64,000 bases of DNA from Mycolicibacterium fluoranthenivorans (GTDB lineage Bacteria > Actinomycetota > Actinomycetes > Mycobacteriales > Mycobacteriaceae): positions 3,286,001 to 3,350,000 of the forward strand of contig NZ_JAANOW010000001.1 of the NCBI RefSeq assembly GCF_011758805.1, read 5' to 3'. Positions 17,089 to 25,392 of this stretch are shown here, one piece after another. The position numbers and the translations under genes were made by a program. Position 1 is the first letter of the stretch; each line of letters begins with the position of its first letter. The notes under the pieces are model-generated. The model did no database searches, was not told the origin of the DNA, and saw only the letters and a list, made by a program, of their open reading frames with translations.

Positions 17089-17790
17089 ATGCCCTCGGAG
17101 TCGAACCGCATTCGGGAAACGGACCGCAAACGCGGCCGGAACAGCAGCGGAGAAGCGACGCGCATCAAGCTCATGACGATCGCGGAGACGATGTTCGCCG
17201 ATCGCGGAATCGCTGCCGTCAGCCTCAACGAAATCAGACTCGCCGCCGGACAGAGCAACGCCGCGGTGGTGAACTACTACTTCGGATCCAAGGAGGACCT
17301 GATCAAGGCCATCCTTGAACATCGCCTTGAACGCATCGACGGAGACCGTGGACGGATTCTCGAGGCGATGCCGGAGAACCAGCCGGTCGAACTCAGGCGC
17401 CTCCTCGAGGCCTTGGTGCTCCCTCAGGTGAGCAGCATCGAGCGTGGGGAGCGACACGTCGAGCTGGTGGCTCAGCTGCTGTTCCGCGGATACGGCGAAC
17501 CGGGCGGACATGCGTGGATTCTGGCCGACCCCTTGTTGACCGAGCACGGTCAACGGCTCAATCAGCTTCTCTGGCAGCAGCTTTCGCAACTTCCGCAGGC
17601 CGTATCCGCGCAGCGGATTCGTCTCGTCTATATAAGTTGCCTGAATTCGGTGGCCGACCACCAGCGGCAGCGGGCAACCGCTGCCGACCCGCCCCCGACT
17701 GCCTTGTTCGTATCGGACCTCATCGATTCTTTGACGGCGATCATCCGCGCGCCGGCGTCGGCGGAAACCCTTGAGGCGCTGGGCCCGTGA
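17089..17790 (+). CDS. TetR family regulator of the SfLAP/sulfatase genes
   Basis: This ~233-residue TetR protein has its helix-turn-helix at about 25-72 (IAETMFADRGIAAVSLNEI, then NAAVVNYYFGSKEDLIKAI), followed by a long effector domain. The PVELRRLLEALVLPQ region fits regulators of the AefR/YbiH-like branch with a C-terminal domain. The start is uncertain: ATG at 17056 is in frame but would sit at the operator, so the ATG at 17089 is preferred. It is divergent from the SfLAP gene and convergent with the sulfatase, 9 bases apart. All three genes may form one regulon. Confidence 0.88.
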   Translation: MPSESNRIRETDRKRGRNSSGEATRIKLMTIAETMFADRGIAAVSLNEIRLAAGQSNAAVVNYYFGSKEDLIKAILEHRLERIDGDRGRILEAMPENQPVELRRLLEALVLPQVSSIERGERHVELVAQLLFRGYGEPGGHAWILADPLLTEHGQRLNQLLWQQLSQLPQAVSAQRIRLVYISCLNSVADHQRQRATAADPPPTALFVSDLIDSLTAIIRAPASAETLEALGP

Positions 17791-17799
17791 AAGCTCACT

Positions 17800-20019
17800 T
17801 TAGTCGGACTTGAGCGCGGCCCTGAGTAGTTCCTGACTCGGCAGCGAGTCCAGATCGGATTCGACGGTCACCGAGTGCACTGTGCCGTTCCATGCGAACG
17901 GTGGTTGATAACTGTCACAGACCGGCAGCCCGCGATCTCGACCCAAGCGCAACGATGTCCCGCCGTGCTGCCAGACGTGGGGCAGGGTCACCGGGGCCAC
18001 CGCAGAGCCGACGACGGTGTTGTCGATCACCGCCTCGACCCGGGTCTCGCCGTCGAGGCGGTGTATGCGACATCCTGCGCTGTGGCGGCCCTCCATCAGC
18101 AGCCGATCGGCTCGTACCCGGATACTGCCGCCCGGCGCGGCGATGGCAATGTGGAGTCTGGACTCGATCACGAACGCCGCCAACCCTCCGGTCCAGTTGC
18201 CGATCGCGAACAGCACACCGTTGGCACCCTCAGGCAAGACCTCGACGTCAGCAGACAACCGGCTGTACAGCAAGGGGAGCGCCTCGTCGACGACCGGCCC
18301 CCCGGAGGGCCGCAACACCACGCGCTGCCCGGGCGGAAATTCGGGCCACACCATGTCCGCCGCTCGTGCCACCAACGAATCAGTCAGGGGGAGCACGTCA
18401 TAGCAGGCGGCCTCGGCTGCCCACACGGCGGTCAATCGCGCCACCACGTCGGGGTGATCCGCCGACACGTCGTGAGCCTCGGAGAAATCGTCGGCGCGAA
18501 ACAACGACCACCGGTCGAGGGCGAAGTCCCGGCTGCCGTCCAGCAGTGCCTCCTCGTCCATCACACCTTGGCCCACGTGATCGGTTGTGGCCTTCCAGCC
18601 ATCATCGATGATCGACCGGGACCCCACGACTTCGAAGTACTGGGTGGATCGGGGGGCGGGCGCCGCCGCGTCGCGGAAAGTGGGCAACAGACTCGCCCCG
18701 TGCACGGCGCTGTCTGAGGTTTCGGAAGGGGCCGATTGCAGCTCAATTCCGCAGGCCTGCAGAACCGTTGGCATGACGTCGATAGCGTGGCCAAATTGTG
18801 AGCGCACGGCGCCGCCGTCGTCGATACCACACGGCCAGTGCACGATCAGCGGAACGCGCGTACCGCCCAGCCAGGCATAGCGTTTCCACAGCCGGAACGG
18901 GGTATTGCCAGCCCAGGCCCAGCCCCAGGCATAGTGCGGATAACCCGCCGTGCCACCCCAGTCCGGTAGTAGGTCGAGGTTGTCGGCCAGGGACTCTGGC
19001 ACCCGATGGGTGAACCGATGTTCGTTGCTGGTTCCCGAAACGCCCCCTTCTGCGCTGGCCCCATTGTCAGACATGACGAGGATGAGCGTGTTGTCCATGA
19101 CGCCGAGTTCTTCGAGGGTGCGGGTCAAGCGATCGATCTGGCTGTCGGTATGACTGAGAAAGCCGGCATATACCTCGTGCATCCGCGCGTACACCGCGCG
19201 TTCGTCCGCGGTGAGGGTGGCCCAGGCCGGGACCCAATCGGGCCGCGGGGTGAGTGTCGTGCCTGCGGGCACCACACCCTCGGCGAGCTGCCGGGCGAAT
19301 ACCTCGTCGCGCCACGCGTCCCAACCGATGTCGAACTGTCCCGCGTACGCGTCGGCCCAGTCCTTGTGTACATGGTGCGGTGAGTGCATGGCCCCCGTGG
19401 CGAAGTAGAGAAAGAACGGCTTGCCGGGTGCTGACTGCTGCTGGCTGACCACCATCCTGATCGCCTCGTCGGTGAGGTCCTCGGTCAGGTGGTAGCCATC
19501 CGGGCGTACCTCAGGTCCATCGAGGTAGGTGTTGTCCCGAACCAGTTGCGGGTCCCAGTGATTGGCGTCGCCGAGCAGAAAGCCGTAATAGCGCTCGAAC
19601 CCGAGTCCCAACGGCCAGCGCGTGAACGGACCGGCGCTCGTCCGTTCACCGCGAGGCGCGAGATGCCATTTGCCGACGGCCATCGTGCTCCAACCGGAAT
19701 CCCGCAGCAGGCGTGGCAGCGTCTGCGCCGAATCCGGGATCTTCCCGGTGTAGCCCGGGTGGACCGTCGGGATGTCGGCCAGGAAGCCCATCCCCACCGA
19801 GTGGTGGTTCCGGCCAGTGAGCAATGCGGCTCGCGACGGCGAACACAGCCCGGTGACATGAAATCGGCTGTACCTGAGTCCGTTACGGGCCAGACGATCA
19901 ATGGCCGGGGTTCGGATGTTCGATCCGTAGCAGCCGAACTGCGCATAGCCGAGGTCGTCCAACACGATCATGACCACATTGGGCGCCTCTGGACGCGCTT
20001 TCACCTTGTCTGTGCCCAT
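17800..20019 (-). CDS. Formylglycine-dependent sulfatase (arylsulfatase family)
   Basis: This ~739-residue enzyme belongs to the alkaline-phosphatase-like type I sulfatases. Metal-binding DDLGYAQFG comes near the start. The sulfatase signature CSPSRAALLTGR puts the formylglycine Cys at about 59, and GKWHL follows. DNGASAEGG gives further metal ligands. The last ~180 residues are a beta-rich C-terminal domain common to large bacterial arylsulfatases (AtsA/AtsB/AtsD-like in mycobacteria). There is no signal peptide. ATG at 20019 is chosen over an adjacent TTG. It shares an operator with the tetR/SfLAP pair and probably removes sulfate from an aryl or alkyl ester. Confidence 0.92.
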   Translation of the reverse strand: MGTDKVKARPEAPNVVMIVLDDLGYAQFGCYGSNIRTPAIDRLARNGLRYSRFHVTGLCSPSRAALLTGRNHHSVGMGFLADIPTVHPGYTGKIPDSAQTLPRLLRDSGWSTMAVGKWHLAPRGERTSAGPFTRWPLGLGFERYYGFLLGDANHWDPQLVRDNTYLDGPEVRPDGYHLTEDLTDEAIRMVVSQQQSAPGKPFFLYFATGAMHSPHHVHKDWADAYAGQFDIGWDAWRDEVFARQLAEGVVPAGTTLTPRPDWVPAWATLTADERAVYARMHEVYAGFLSHTDSQIDRLTRTLEELGVMDNTLILVMSDNGASAEGGVSGTSNEHRFTHRVPESLADNLDLLPDWGGTAGYPHYAWGWAWAGNTPFRLWKRYAWLGGTRVPLIVHWPCGIDDGGAVRSQFGHAIDVMPTVLQACGIELQSAPSETSDSAVHGASLLPTFRDAAAPAPRSTQYFEVVGSRSIIDDGWKATTDHVGQGVMDEEALLDGSRDFALDRWSLFRADDFSEAHDVSADHPDVVARLTAVWAAEAACYDVLPLTDSLVARAADMVWPEFPPGQRVVLRPSGGPVVDEALPLLYSRLSADVEVLPEGANGVLFAIGNWTGGLAAFVIESRLHIAIAAPGGSIRVRADRLLMEGRHSAGCRIHRLDGETRVEAVIDNTVVGSAVAPVTLPHVWQHGGTSLRLGRDRGLPVCDSYQPPFAWNGTVHSVTVESDLDSLPSQELLRAALKSD

Positions 20020-20048
20020 TTCCAACCCATCAGCTCATCGTGACAAAT

Positions 20049-20064
20049 TAATGCGACTTCATTA
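20049..20064. promoter_or_regulatory. TetR operator upstream of the sulfatase
   Basis: TAATGCGACTTCATTA differs from the operator at 17039-17054 by one base and lies 30 bases before the sulfatase start. The shared site is the evidence that the TetR at 17089 controls both promoters. Confidence 0.65.
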
Positions 20065-20223
20065 CTAGCACACGATACAGGACAGACGCGGCGATGCCTC
20101 GACGATCCGAACTGCAGCGCCTGACTCCGGGGCGGCCACGCCGGGTCATCAGTGGACGCCGCTGCGACACCTCGACTCGTCGACCGGGCACGTCATCCGC
20201 GAACCGGTACAACAAAGGACGGG

Positions 20224-20265
20224 GGCTCAATTCGCCACAGTAACGTCACAGTGACGAATTGAGCC
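20224..20265. repeat. Palindromic intergenic repeat, copy 1
   Basis: An 11-base inverted repeat (GGCTCAATTCG and CGAATTGAGCC) encloses a second palindrome, CGTCACAGTGACG. Bases 20240-20264 recur at 20375-20399 with two changes. It is REP-like in appearance; origin unknown. Confidence 0.6.
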
Positions 20266-20341
20266 AGAGGGCTGCCGCACAGGGTTCGAGGGCGCGGGCG
20301 TCCTACCTGACATCGGCGGACCGTCGATCGCCCCGGTCCGG

Positions 20342-20371
20342 CGTTGCCGGGTAGTCGTGGGTCCGGCAACG
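20342..20371. repeat. Stem-loop between the two palindromic repeats
   Basis: CGTTGCCGG and CCGGCAACG form a 9-base stem with a 12-base loop. It may be part of the same repeat unit or a terminator remnant. Confidence 0.45.
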
Positions 20372-20374
20372 GGG

Positions 20375-20399
20375 GTTACGTCACGGTGACGAATTGAGC
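20375..20399. repeat. Palindromic intergenic repeat, copy 2
   Basis: The core CGTCACGGTGACG followed by AATTGAGC repeats the right part of copy 1 with two differences. The left GGCTCAATTCG arm is missing here, so this copy is truncated or only the right half is conserved. Confidence 0.55.
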
Positions 20400-20691
20400 A
20401 TTTGGGCGCGATCCGCCGCCGTCAGGTAGTCGCGGATTCAGGCTCAGCGCCGGCCGAAAATGCGCACGCGCATGTGCAGTGACCTGGGCGGGGTGGCACT
20501 GTCAGATAGTTCTGGAACGGAGGATGAGAAGTCGGATAGCTCTGAGGTTTTCCCGGATTACTCTCAACTAGTTCCGGATCGGACAACGGACATAAGAACT
20601 CGCGCGGGCCGTGCTCACGCTGCTCCATCGAGCTTGAGCCGATAAGCCACATTATGTCAAGTAAAGCACTGCATATTGCATCAGATGAATC

Positions 20692-21713
20692 ATGGCCTGG
20701 CCCCCTTGCGGATCCGGCCGTCAGTCGCGGAAATGTCATCTCGGAAAGGGGCAGCGTTGGCTGGCGACACGCCCCGCGCCCCTACTGACCGGACCGCGGA
20801 CCGGGTACGCCAACCCCGGCTGTTACGCACGCAGAAGCAACGACTGCGACGACAAGCTCACCCGTGAGCACTTCATCACCGATGATGTGCTCGAAGCCAT
20901 TTCTCACAACGGCAAGGTCGTCATCGTCGAAGGCGCGTCCTGGCAGGGCAAGGCTCAACGGTCGAAGACTGTTGGTCGGCAGGGTCTTTCGACGCGGATG
21001 CTGTGCCACCGACACAACAGCGCACTCTGGCCGTTGGACAAGATGGCCGCTGAGTTCTTCCGGTACCTTGTGAAGGACCAGCTCGACATTTTCAAGTACC
21101 TCGGCAATGACCGCAGGAGCGAATTCTCGCGCGGGTTCGTTATGGCCAGCGGACCCTATGGCTCCTCAAAGTCATATGGGGTGCCATCGAGTCAGGAACG
21201 ATGGAAATCGACGGCTCGCTTGCATACCGGTTTCGACTAGGGGTGACGACCGAACAATTGGCCGAGATCCTGTGGCGTGGAGCCGACTGGCCTCCCACTT
21301 GGGGCATGTACATGCTGCTTGATCGCGACAACGACCAACCGATCATCACCAATTCCGCGCGCCTGCGCCTCGCGAATATGGGCAGCGAAATTCTCGGCGG
21401 GTACGTTCAAATCGCTGGCATCGAGTTCCTGATAAGTTTCGAGACACCGCCTGTCAGGCGGATCTACCGCCCCCACGGCCTCTATTTCATGCGTAAGGGA
21501 TTTCCCGTCACGAGTTGGAAGCCAATTGTCTTTGCGTGGCCGGACCTAGATCACCTCGACACTTTGATGGTGAGCACTGCGCCGCCGAGCGAGGATTTCA
21601 CGGTGCCACCTAACCCACGCGCAGCGAGCTTTCATCACGGGATCGCCGAGGGATCGTTGAACGTCAGGAGCGTGCCGCAACCTCCGATCATTGCGACGGA
21701 CAACACTACTTAG
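20692..21713 (+). pseudogene. HNH-like (treble-clef) protein gene broken by a frameshift
   Basis: Two frames together look like one protein. The first (20692-21240) carries CYARRSNDC, KLTREHFI and LCHRHNSALWPLD, a Cys/His pattern like HNH nucleases or related zinc folds. After about 21150 the sense continues in another frame (LWLLKVIWGAIESG, then MEIDGSLAYRFRLGV) to 21713. A one-base shift near 21150-21160 explains this. If the frame were restored the protein would have about 340 residues. The start is uncertain because the first ~45 residues are not conserved-looking. A sequencing error is possible. No partner gene or methylase is present. Confidence 0.55.
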
Positions 21714-21863
21714 TCCAGCGCGGGGGCGTGAACCTCACGCCCCCACAGGATGGACATCGGCGTGGATAGACGCAGGACGGTATCCATGATCGTGCCCGCC
21801 TCGGGCGGAGCTAGTTCGATCGAGCATCGACCGCCGCAGACGGCCCGGCCAGACCAGCTGGGA

Positions 21864-21893
21864 GAATATGCAGCGATCGAATATGCAGCGTTC
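21864..21893 (+). repeat. GAATATG repeat, copy A (tandem 15-mers)
   Basis: Two adjacent 15-base units, GAATATGCAGCGATC and GAATATGCAGCGTTC, lie 43 bases before the DinB gene. Copy B at 23791 has the same tandem layout. Copies C and D share the GAATATG-GSGTT core in longer form. Function unknown. Confidence 0.6.
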
Positions 21894-21935
21894 GTATTCA
21901 GTGCTGAATCACGACGCGGTGGTTACGCTCCAAAG

Positions 21936-22385
21936 ATGAGTCCCGAGGTTACACAGCTCCTTGCTGCACTCGAGGAGCTGCGCGGAAGCGTCCTGAAGAA
22001 GCTCGCTGGGCTCGGCGATGAGGACGCCCGCAGAAGCACGGTTGGTTCTGGTACCAACCTCGCCGGGCTGGTCCAGCACCTCACTTTCGTCGAGTCGTTG
22101 TGGTTTGAGGAGATTGTTGGCGGAGCCAAAGCATCCCGCGGGAGCCGAACGATGCACGTGGATCCGGCGACGTCGTTGCGGGAGCTACGGTCGGACTACC
22201 GCGCCGCATGTACGTCTAGCAACGCCATTATCGCCGGGATCGGCGACGCTGATGCACTTGTAATTCACAACGGCAAGTCGCGCGACCTCCGTTGGGTGCT
22301 GCTCACGGCGATCAAGGAAACTGCGCGCCACGCCGGACACGCTGACATCATTCGCGAGCAGATCGACGGCCAGACCGGTCGTTGA
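21936..22385 (+). CDS. DinB-family (DUF664) protein
   Basis: This 149-residue four-helix-bundle protein has the DinB-like pattern NLAGLVQHLTFVESLWF and a C-terminal KETARHAGHADIIREQIDG, with histidines that bind metal in the family. Mycothiol- and bacillithiol-dependent transferases belong to this superfamily, so a thiol-transferase or metal-dependent role is possible, but it is not shown here. The ATG at 21936 begins the homology; an open upstream extension crosses repeat A. It is flanked by repeats A and C, which suggests that it is a discrete accessory insertion. Confidence 0.85.
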   Translation: MSPEVTQLLAALEELRGSVLKKLAGLGDEDARRSTVGSGTNLAGLVQHLTFVESLWFEEIVGGAKASRGSRTMHVDPATSLRELRSDYRAACTSSNAIIAGIGDADALVIHNGKSRDLRWVLLTAIKETARHAGHADIIREQIDGQTGR

Positions 22386-22430
22386 TTCAGCTTCAATGCC
22401 GTGACACCCATCCTAAAATCAGTGTCTGAA

Positions 22431-22496
22431 GGAATGCGACGAAACTGAATATGGCGGGTTGCCATTAAACGTCGCCATTTTCATTGGATGAATCAG
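22431..22496 (+). repeat. GAATATG repeat, copy C (66-base form)
   Basis: It begins GGAATGCGAC and contains GAATATGGCGGGTT and CATTGGATGAATCAG. It aligns with copy D at 25260-25324 over its whole length, with scattered changes and a one-base gap. It lies 45 bases after the DinB stop. Confidence 0.65.
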
Positions 22497-22514
22497 GGAC
22501 GCTTCGAGCGTCCC
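22496..22514. terminator. Stem-loop at the right end of repeat C
   Basis: GGGACGC, TTCGA and GCGTCCC form a perfect 7-base stem with a 5-base loop. It could terminate DinB transcription. No T tract follows, which is common in mycobacteria. Copy D lacks it. Confidence 0.45.
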
Positions 22515-23075
22515 TCACCCACCGCATTAGGTCGGGTTGTCCAAAGCGCCTCGACGCCAACAGGTTTAGTGGATTGGGCCAACTTCGATATCGCGGGGGC
22601 GGGCGATGAGGATCACACGGTTGGTCACGCTTCCGTCGGTGAGCCCGGCAAGCGGTGCACGATCACCACCACCGCCCATTCCCGCTCACTTCTCACGGCG
22701 GAACGTACCCGTCAACACGATGAAGGTGTTGTGGGATACGTCGACGGCAGGAAGGTTTTCGAGTGCCGTCGTCACGCTGAGCGAACACTCGGCGCGCAAT
22801 ACGAAGACCGTCCGGCTCGAGCGCCCGCTCGGCTGACCCGTCAACAGCCCGAGAACACGCCGTGTCTCCTGAAAACGGCATCACCGCGTGGCTGTCAGGT
22901 CGAGTGGCCGCCGACGGGCGACTAACCACAGGCCGACGGCAGTTTCCCGTTCAATCAGAGTGCACAGGGCGAAGATCATGAGATACAGCAGGATATTGTC
23001 GAGTTTTGTTATGGCTTTGCTTGTTTCGGCCGCACAGTCAGCCGTCGTCGCACTCTCCGTCGACTAGCGTCGCCT
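22515..23075. other. Decayed region between repeat C and vapC
   Basis: No intact gene is recognisable. On the minus strand, ending at a TGA at 22881, an open stretch reads LLYLMIFALCTLIERETAVG and looks like the end of a small membrane protein. It has no visible start and no family match that I know. The other open frames here have no conserved features. Confidence 0.35.
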
Positions 23076-23498
23076 CTACTGGTGATGAGGATGGGTGACC
23101 GACCGGAGCTCAAGTCGCGGGATTCCTGCGAAGTCGGATGGGTTGCATGTGTAGAGCGGCAACGCATGCGCGATCGCGCTCGCTGCGATGAGCGCGTCAT
23201 ACGCGCGTGCCGCGGGCTTACGCCCCGATGCGCGCAGTGCCGCCGCGACGGCGCCAAATGCCCGTGCGCAATCACCATCGAACGGAAGAACATCGAAGTC
23301 CGCCTCGGCCTGCTGCAGGTGCTGCTGACGGGCGCTGCGCTCGGTATCGTCGCGCGCTACGTGCGGACCGACGGAAAGCTCGGCGAGCGTTATTGCGCTA
23401 ATCGCCGATTCATCGGGAAGCTCGGAGGGGTCGGATATCTGGCCGAGGAGGATCACCGTCGAGGTGTCCAGCATCCCCTGGCTCGGAGCTTCTGTCAC
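23076..23498 (-). CDS. vapC: VapC-family PIN-domain toxin
   Basis: This 140-residue PIN-domain ribonuclease has the expected acidic residues: Asp in MLDTSTVI, Glu in TLAELSVG, Asp in AYDALIAASA and Asp in TCNPSDFAG. VapC toxins cleave specific RNAs (tRNA or rRNA) when not held by VapB. The start overlaps the antitoxin stop by ATGA, which supports coupled translation. A second in-frame Met at residue 9 (MLDTST) is an alternative start. It ends just before the decayed region. Confidence 0.9.
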   Translation of the reverse strand: MTEAPSQGMLDTSTVILLGQISDPSELPDESAISAITLAELSVGPHVARDDTERSARQQHLQQAEADFDVLPFDGDCARAFGAVAAALRASGRKPAARAYDALIAASAIAHALPLYTCNPSDFAGIPRLELRSVTHPHHQ

Positions 23499-23731
23499 AG
23501 CGACGGGTCGATCAGATTGTCGATGTCGCGCCGGAGCGCATCTGGGCTCACCTGCGGAAGATTCTTGCGGCGACGAATGAGTTCGGCCGGGCCGGCGCTA
23601 GGTCGGGGCAGCGGGCGGAGCTCAGCCACCGGCGCGCCGTCGCGAGTAACGACGATGCGTTCGCCGTGCTCGACGCGACGCAGGACTTCTCCCCCGTTGT
23701 TCCGAAGATCGCGCACCGTCACCGTGTCCAT
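23495..23731 (-). CDS. vapB: VapB-type (Phd/YefM-like) antitoxin
   Basis: This 78-residue antitoxin begins MDTVTVRDLRNNGGEVLRRV and continues EHGERIVVTRDGAPVAEL, the Phd/YefM DNA-binding fold. A C-terminal tail with DIDNLIDPSL should wrap the toxin. The ATG at 23731 is chosen; a longer frame runs into repeat B. It lies directly upstream of and overlaps vapC, in the standard antitoxin-first order, and is likely autoregulated. Confidence 0.88.
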   Translation of the reverse strand: MDTVTVRDLRNNGGEVLRRVEHGERIVVTRDGAPVAELRPLPRPSAGPAELIRRRKNLPQVSPDALRRDIDNLIDPSL

Positions 23732-23790
23732 GCGAGCAAGTGTATCACCGGTGAGACGGTGGTATGAGATGCGTAGCTGCCCACCCGCGC

Positions 23791-23827
23791 GAATATGCAG
23801 CAATCGAATATGCTGCGTTACCAATAA
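23791..23827 (+). repeat. GAATATG repeat, copy B
   Basis: GAATATGCAGCAATC is followed directly by GAATATGCTGCGTTACCA. The first 30 bases match copy A at all but four positions, and the second unit aligns with GAATATGGCGGGTTACCA of copy D. It sits 60 bases upstream of vapB, so it might also be a promoter element. Confidence 0.6.
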
Positions 23828-23892
23828 AGTACGCTGTTCGCCCAAGAGGATTGCGTATCACAACGCTTCGACACGCACGCCGCGTTTTACGG

Positions 23893-24264
23893 CTAGCGTG
23901 GTGTCACCGCGGGTGGGTTGGTCTGCGAGGCACCTGGCGCAGTCGGCAGCTCGCCCCCGGGGCCGAACGAGGAATTGCCCCAGTCCTGGTCATCTCCGTA
24001 CCAGCCCTCTTCGTCGTACTGGCTTGAGTCACTGTGTCCGGCATCTGCGTCCGTCCAGTAGCCAGGGGCATCCCCGCCCTCGCTTGATAGCGAGCCAATC
24101 AGCAATCCGAAGGCGAAGACCGCACCCGTGATGATCACGCCACCGACCACGATCCAGACGCCCGCGGCGATCCGATAGATCCTGTTGGGTCGAGCGTTGG
24201 ACCCGGTCCCGGTGCCGGCTCTGCCGGTCGTGGATTCCGTTGGTTGTTCAGATGGTTCGGTCAT
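23893..24264 (-). CDS. Small single-pass membrane protein of unknown function
   Basis: The protein has 123 residues. Residues 1-30 are polar and rich in Thr and Gly. Residues ~31-55 form one hydrophobic segment (IAAGVWIVVGGVIITGAVFA). The rest is an acidic, Tyr/Trp-containing tail (EEGWYGDDQDWG) ending in Pro/Thr-rich sequence. I do not recognise a family. It is divergent from the DUF2076 gene and lies between repeats B and D. Confidence 0.55.
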   Translation of the reverse strand: MTEPSEQPTESTTGRAGTGTGSNARPNRIYRIAAGVWIVVGGVIITGAVFAFGLLIGSLSSEGGDAPGYWTDADAGHSDSSQYDEEGWYGDDQDWGNSSFGPGGELPTAPGASQTNPPAVTPR

Positions 24265-24522
24265 GGCTCAAGGATTTCGTCAAGGATGGCGGAGTGGAAC
24301 CCGCCAGGTGGCTGGATCGCACGAACCAGTAGGGGTATCTGCGACTGCATGGTGACTGTTTCACCCGCTTCAGCTCCAGCCATTCCCCTAGTCGGCGGGA
24401 CAAATCCGGTCGTACGGCGGATGGCGAGGTGTGAGTCGGCGCAGCCAAAATCGTAGGGGCGTGCCGACGATCTCGCCACACGTGCTCGATCGAGGTTCGA
24501 TCATCATTGACAGCTTGGAGCG

Positions 24523-25068
24523 ATGAACGCAATGGAACTCACCGAACAGCAGCTCATCATGGGCCTTGCCGGGCGCATCCGCGAGGCTCAGCCGATTGTT
24601 ACTGATCCCGAGGCAGCAGATCTCATCCAGCGACAGATCGCCACTCAGCCCGACGCGTTGTATCTGTTGAGCCAGGCCGTGCTCGTTCAGGAGGACGCTC
24701 TCAACGCTGCCCAGGCGAGAATCGCCGAGCTGACCCAACAGCTGAAGCGGCTAGAAGAACCTTCCGCCAGCGCGCCATCAGGCGGCTTCATGTCGAATTT
24801 GTTTGGGCGGGGCAAGGCCGCGCCGCAGCCCGACGCGCCGCCGTTTGGACGGGCGGCCGTCGCCGCCGGGTCACCTCTCACGCAGCGGCAGCCGACCGCG
24901 GGCGGCGGATTCCTCAAGACCGCGGCCGCTGCGGCCGCCGGCGTCGCGGGCGGAGCACTCGTGATGCAGGGGCTCAGCAGTGCATTCGACGGCGGCGAAA
25001 CCGGACAACCGCATGCTTTGGGCTCGTTCGGCGATGAGCAGGATGCCGATGACGAAGACGACTTCTAA
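24523..25068 (+). CDS. DUF2076 family protein
   Basis: This 181-residue protein fits DUF2076. The N-terminal ~75 residues are helical (ELTEQQLIMGLAGRIREAQ, then DALYLLSQAVLVQEDALNAA, then ARIAELTQQLK). A flexible Pro/Gly middle contains SNLFGRG. GGGFLKTAAAAAAGVAGGAL follows, and then an acidic end (DEDDF). The family is best known from proteobacteria and has no assigned function. The start has GGAG upstream. Its place between repeats B and D in an island suggests acquisition. Confidence 0.8.
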   Translation: MNAMELTEQQLIMGLAGRIREAQPIVTDPEAADLIQRQIATQPDALYLLSQAVLVQEDALNAAQARIAELTQQLKRLEEPSASAPSGGFMSNLFGRGKAAPQPDAPPFGRAAVAAGSPLTQRQPTAGGGFLKTAAAAAAGVAGGALVMQGLSSAFDGGETGQPHALGSFGDEQDADDEDDF

Positions 25069-25392
25069 CACATAGAAAGAACTCGCCCCGCGCAGCCCGT
25101 GGTGGGATTCCGGGCGGCCGGTGCCGTTGATACGCACGACGGCGCCCGGAATTCGGTGTGCTGTATTGGCTGTGACACAACGTATTTCGATGAACCTACA
25201 TTCCGAACGGTCGCGACCTCTCCCCTGCCAACCTCGGAACATTCGCGATTCACGTGCGAGGAATACGACAGGGTCGAATATGGCGGGTTACCACTAACGT
25301 CGCCGTCCTCATTGGATGAATCAGCCGGTCCGTCCGTGGCAACGCGTTGAACAGCTAGTTCCCCGAGTGCTTGTGGCGTAGCCACGCTGGCG
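25069..25392. other. Intergenic region holding repeat D
   Basis: Apart from the 65-base repeat near its right end I see no gene or clear promoter in these 324 bases. Both flanking genes end here. Confidence 0.4.
25260..25324 (+). repeat. GAATATG repeat, copy D (65-base form)
   Basis: It begins GGAATACGAC, continues GAATATGGCGGGTTACCA and ends ATTGGATGAATCAG. It is the closest relative of copy C, in the same orientation, about 2.8 kb away. It lies in the space between the DUF2076 gene and the convergent amidohydrolase gene. Confidence 0.65.

Larger units (their letters stand above)
20026..20691. other. Intergenic region with palindromes and repeats
   Basis: These ~670 bases hold the sulfatase operator at the left, two copies of a 25-base palindromic repeat and a stem-loop. 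No coding region is convincing. A minus-strand open frame across 20422-20739 has no recognisable features. The sequence is visibly richer in A+T to the right, as is the following accessory DNA. Confidence 0.5.

Noticed and set aside
20422..20739. 105-codon minus-strand frame in the repeat-rich interval
   Set aside because: No motif, no ribosome site, and it overlaps the HNH-like gene start on the other strand.
22488..22925. 145-codon plus-strand frame after repeat C
   Set aside because: It begins inside the repeat, crosses a stem-loop and shows no conserved residues or convincing ribosome site.
21864..25324. GAATATG repeats considered as a CRISPR array or as ordinary promoters
   Set aside because: Spacing is hundreds to thousands of bases with genes between, so it is not CRISPR. 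The long conserved forms C and D lie after genes, so a simple promoter does not explain all copies.
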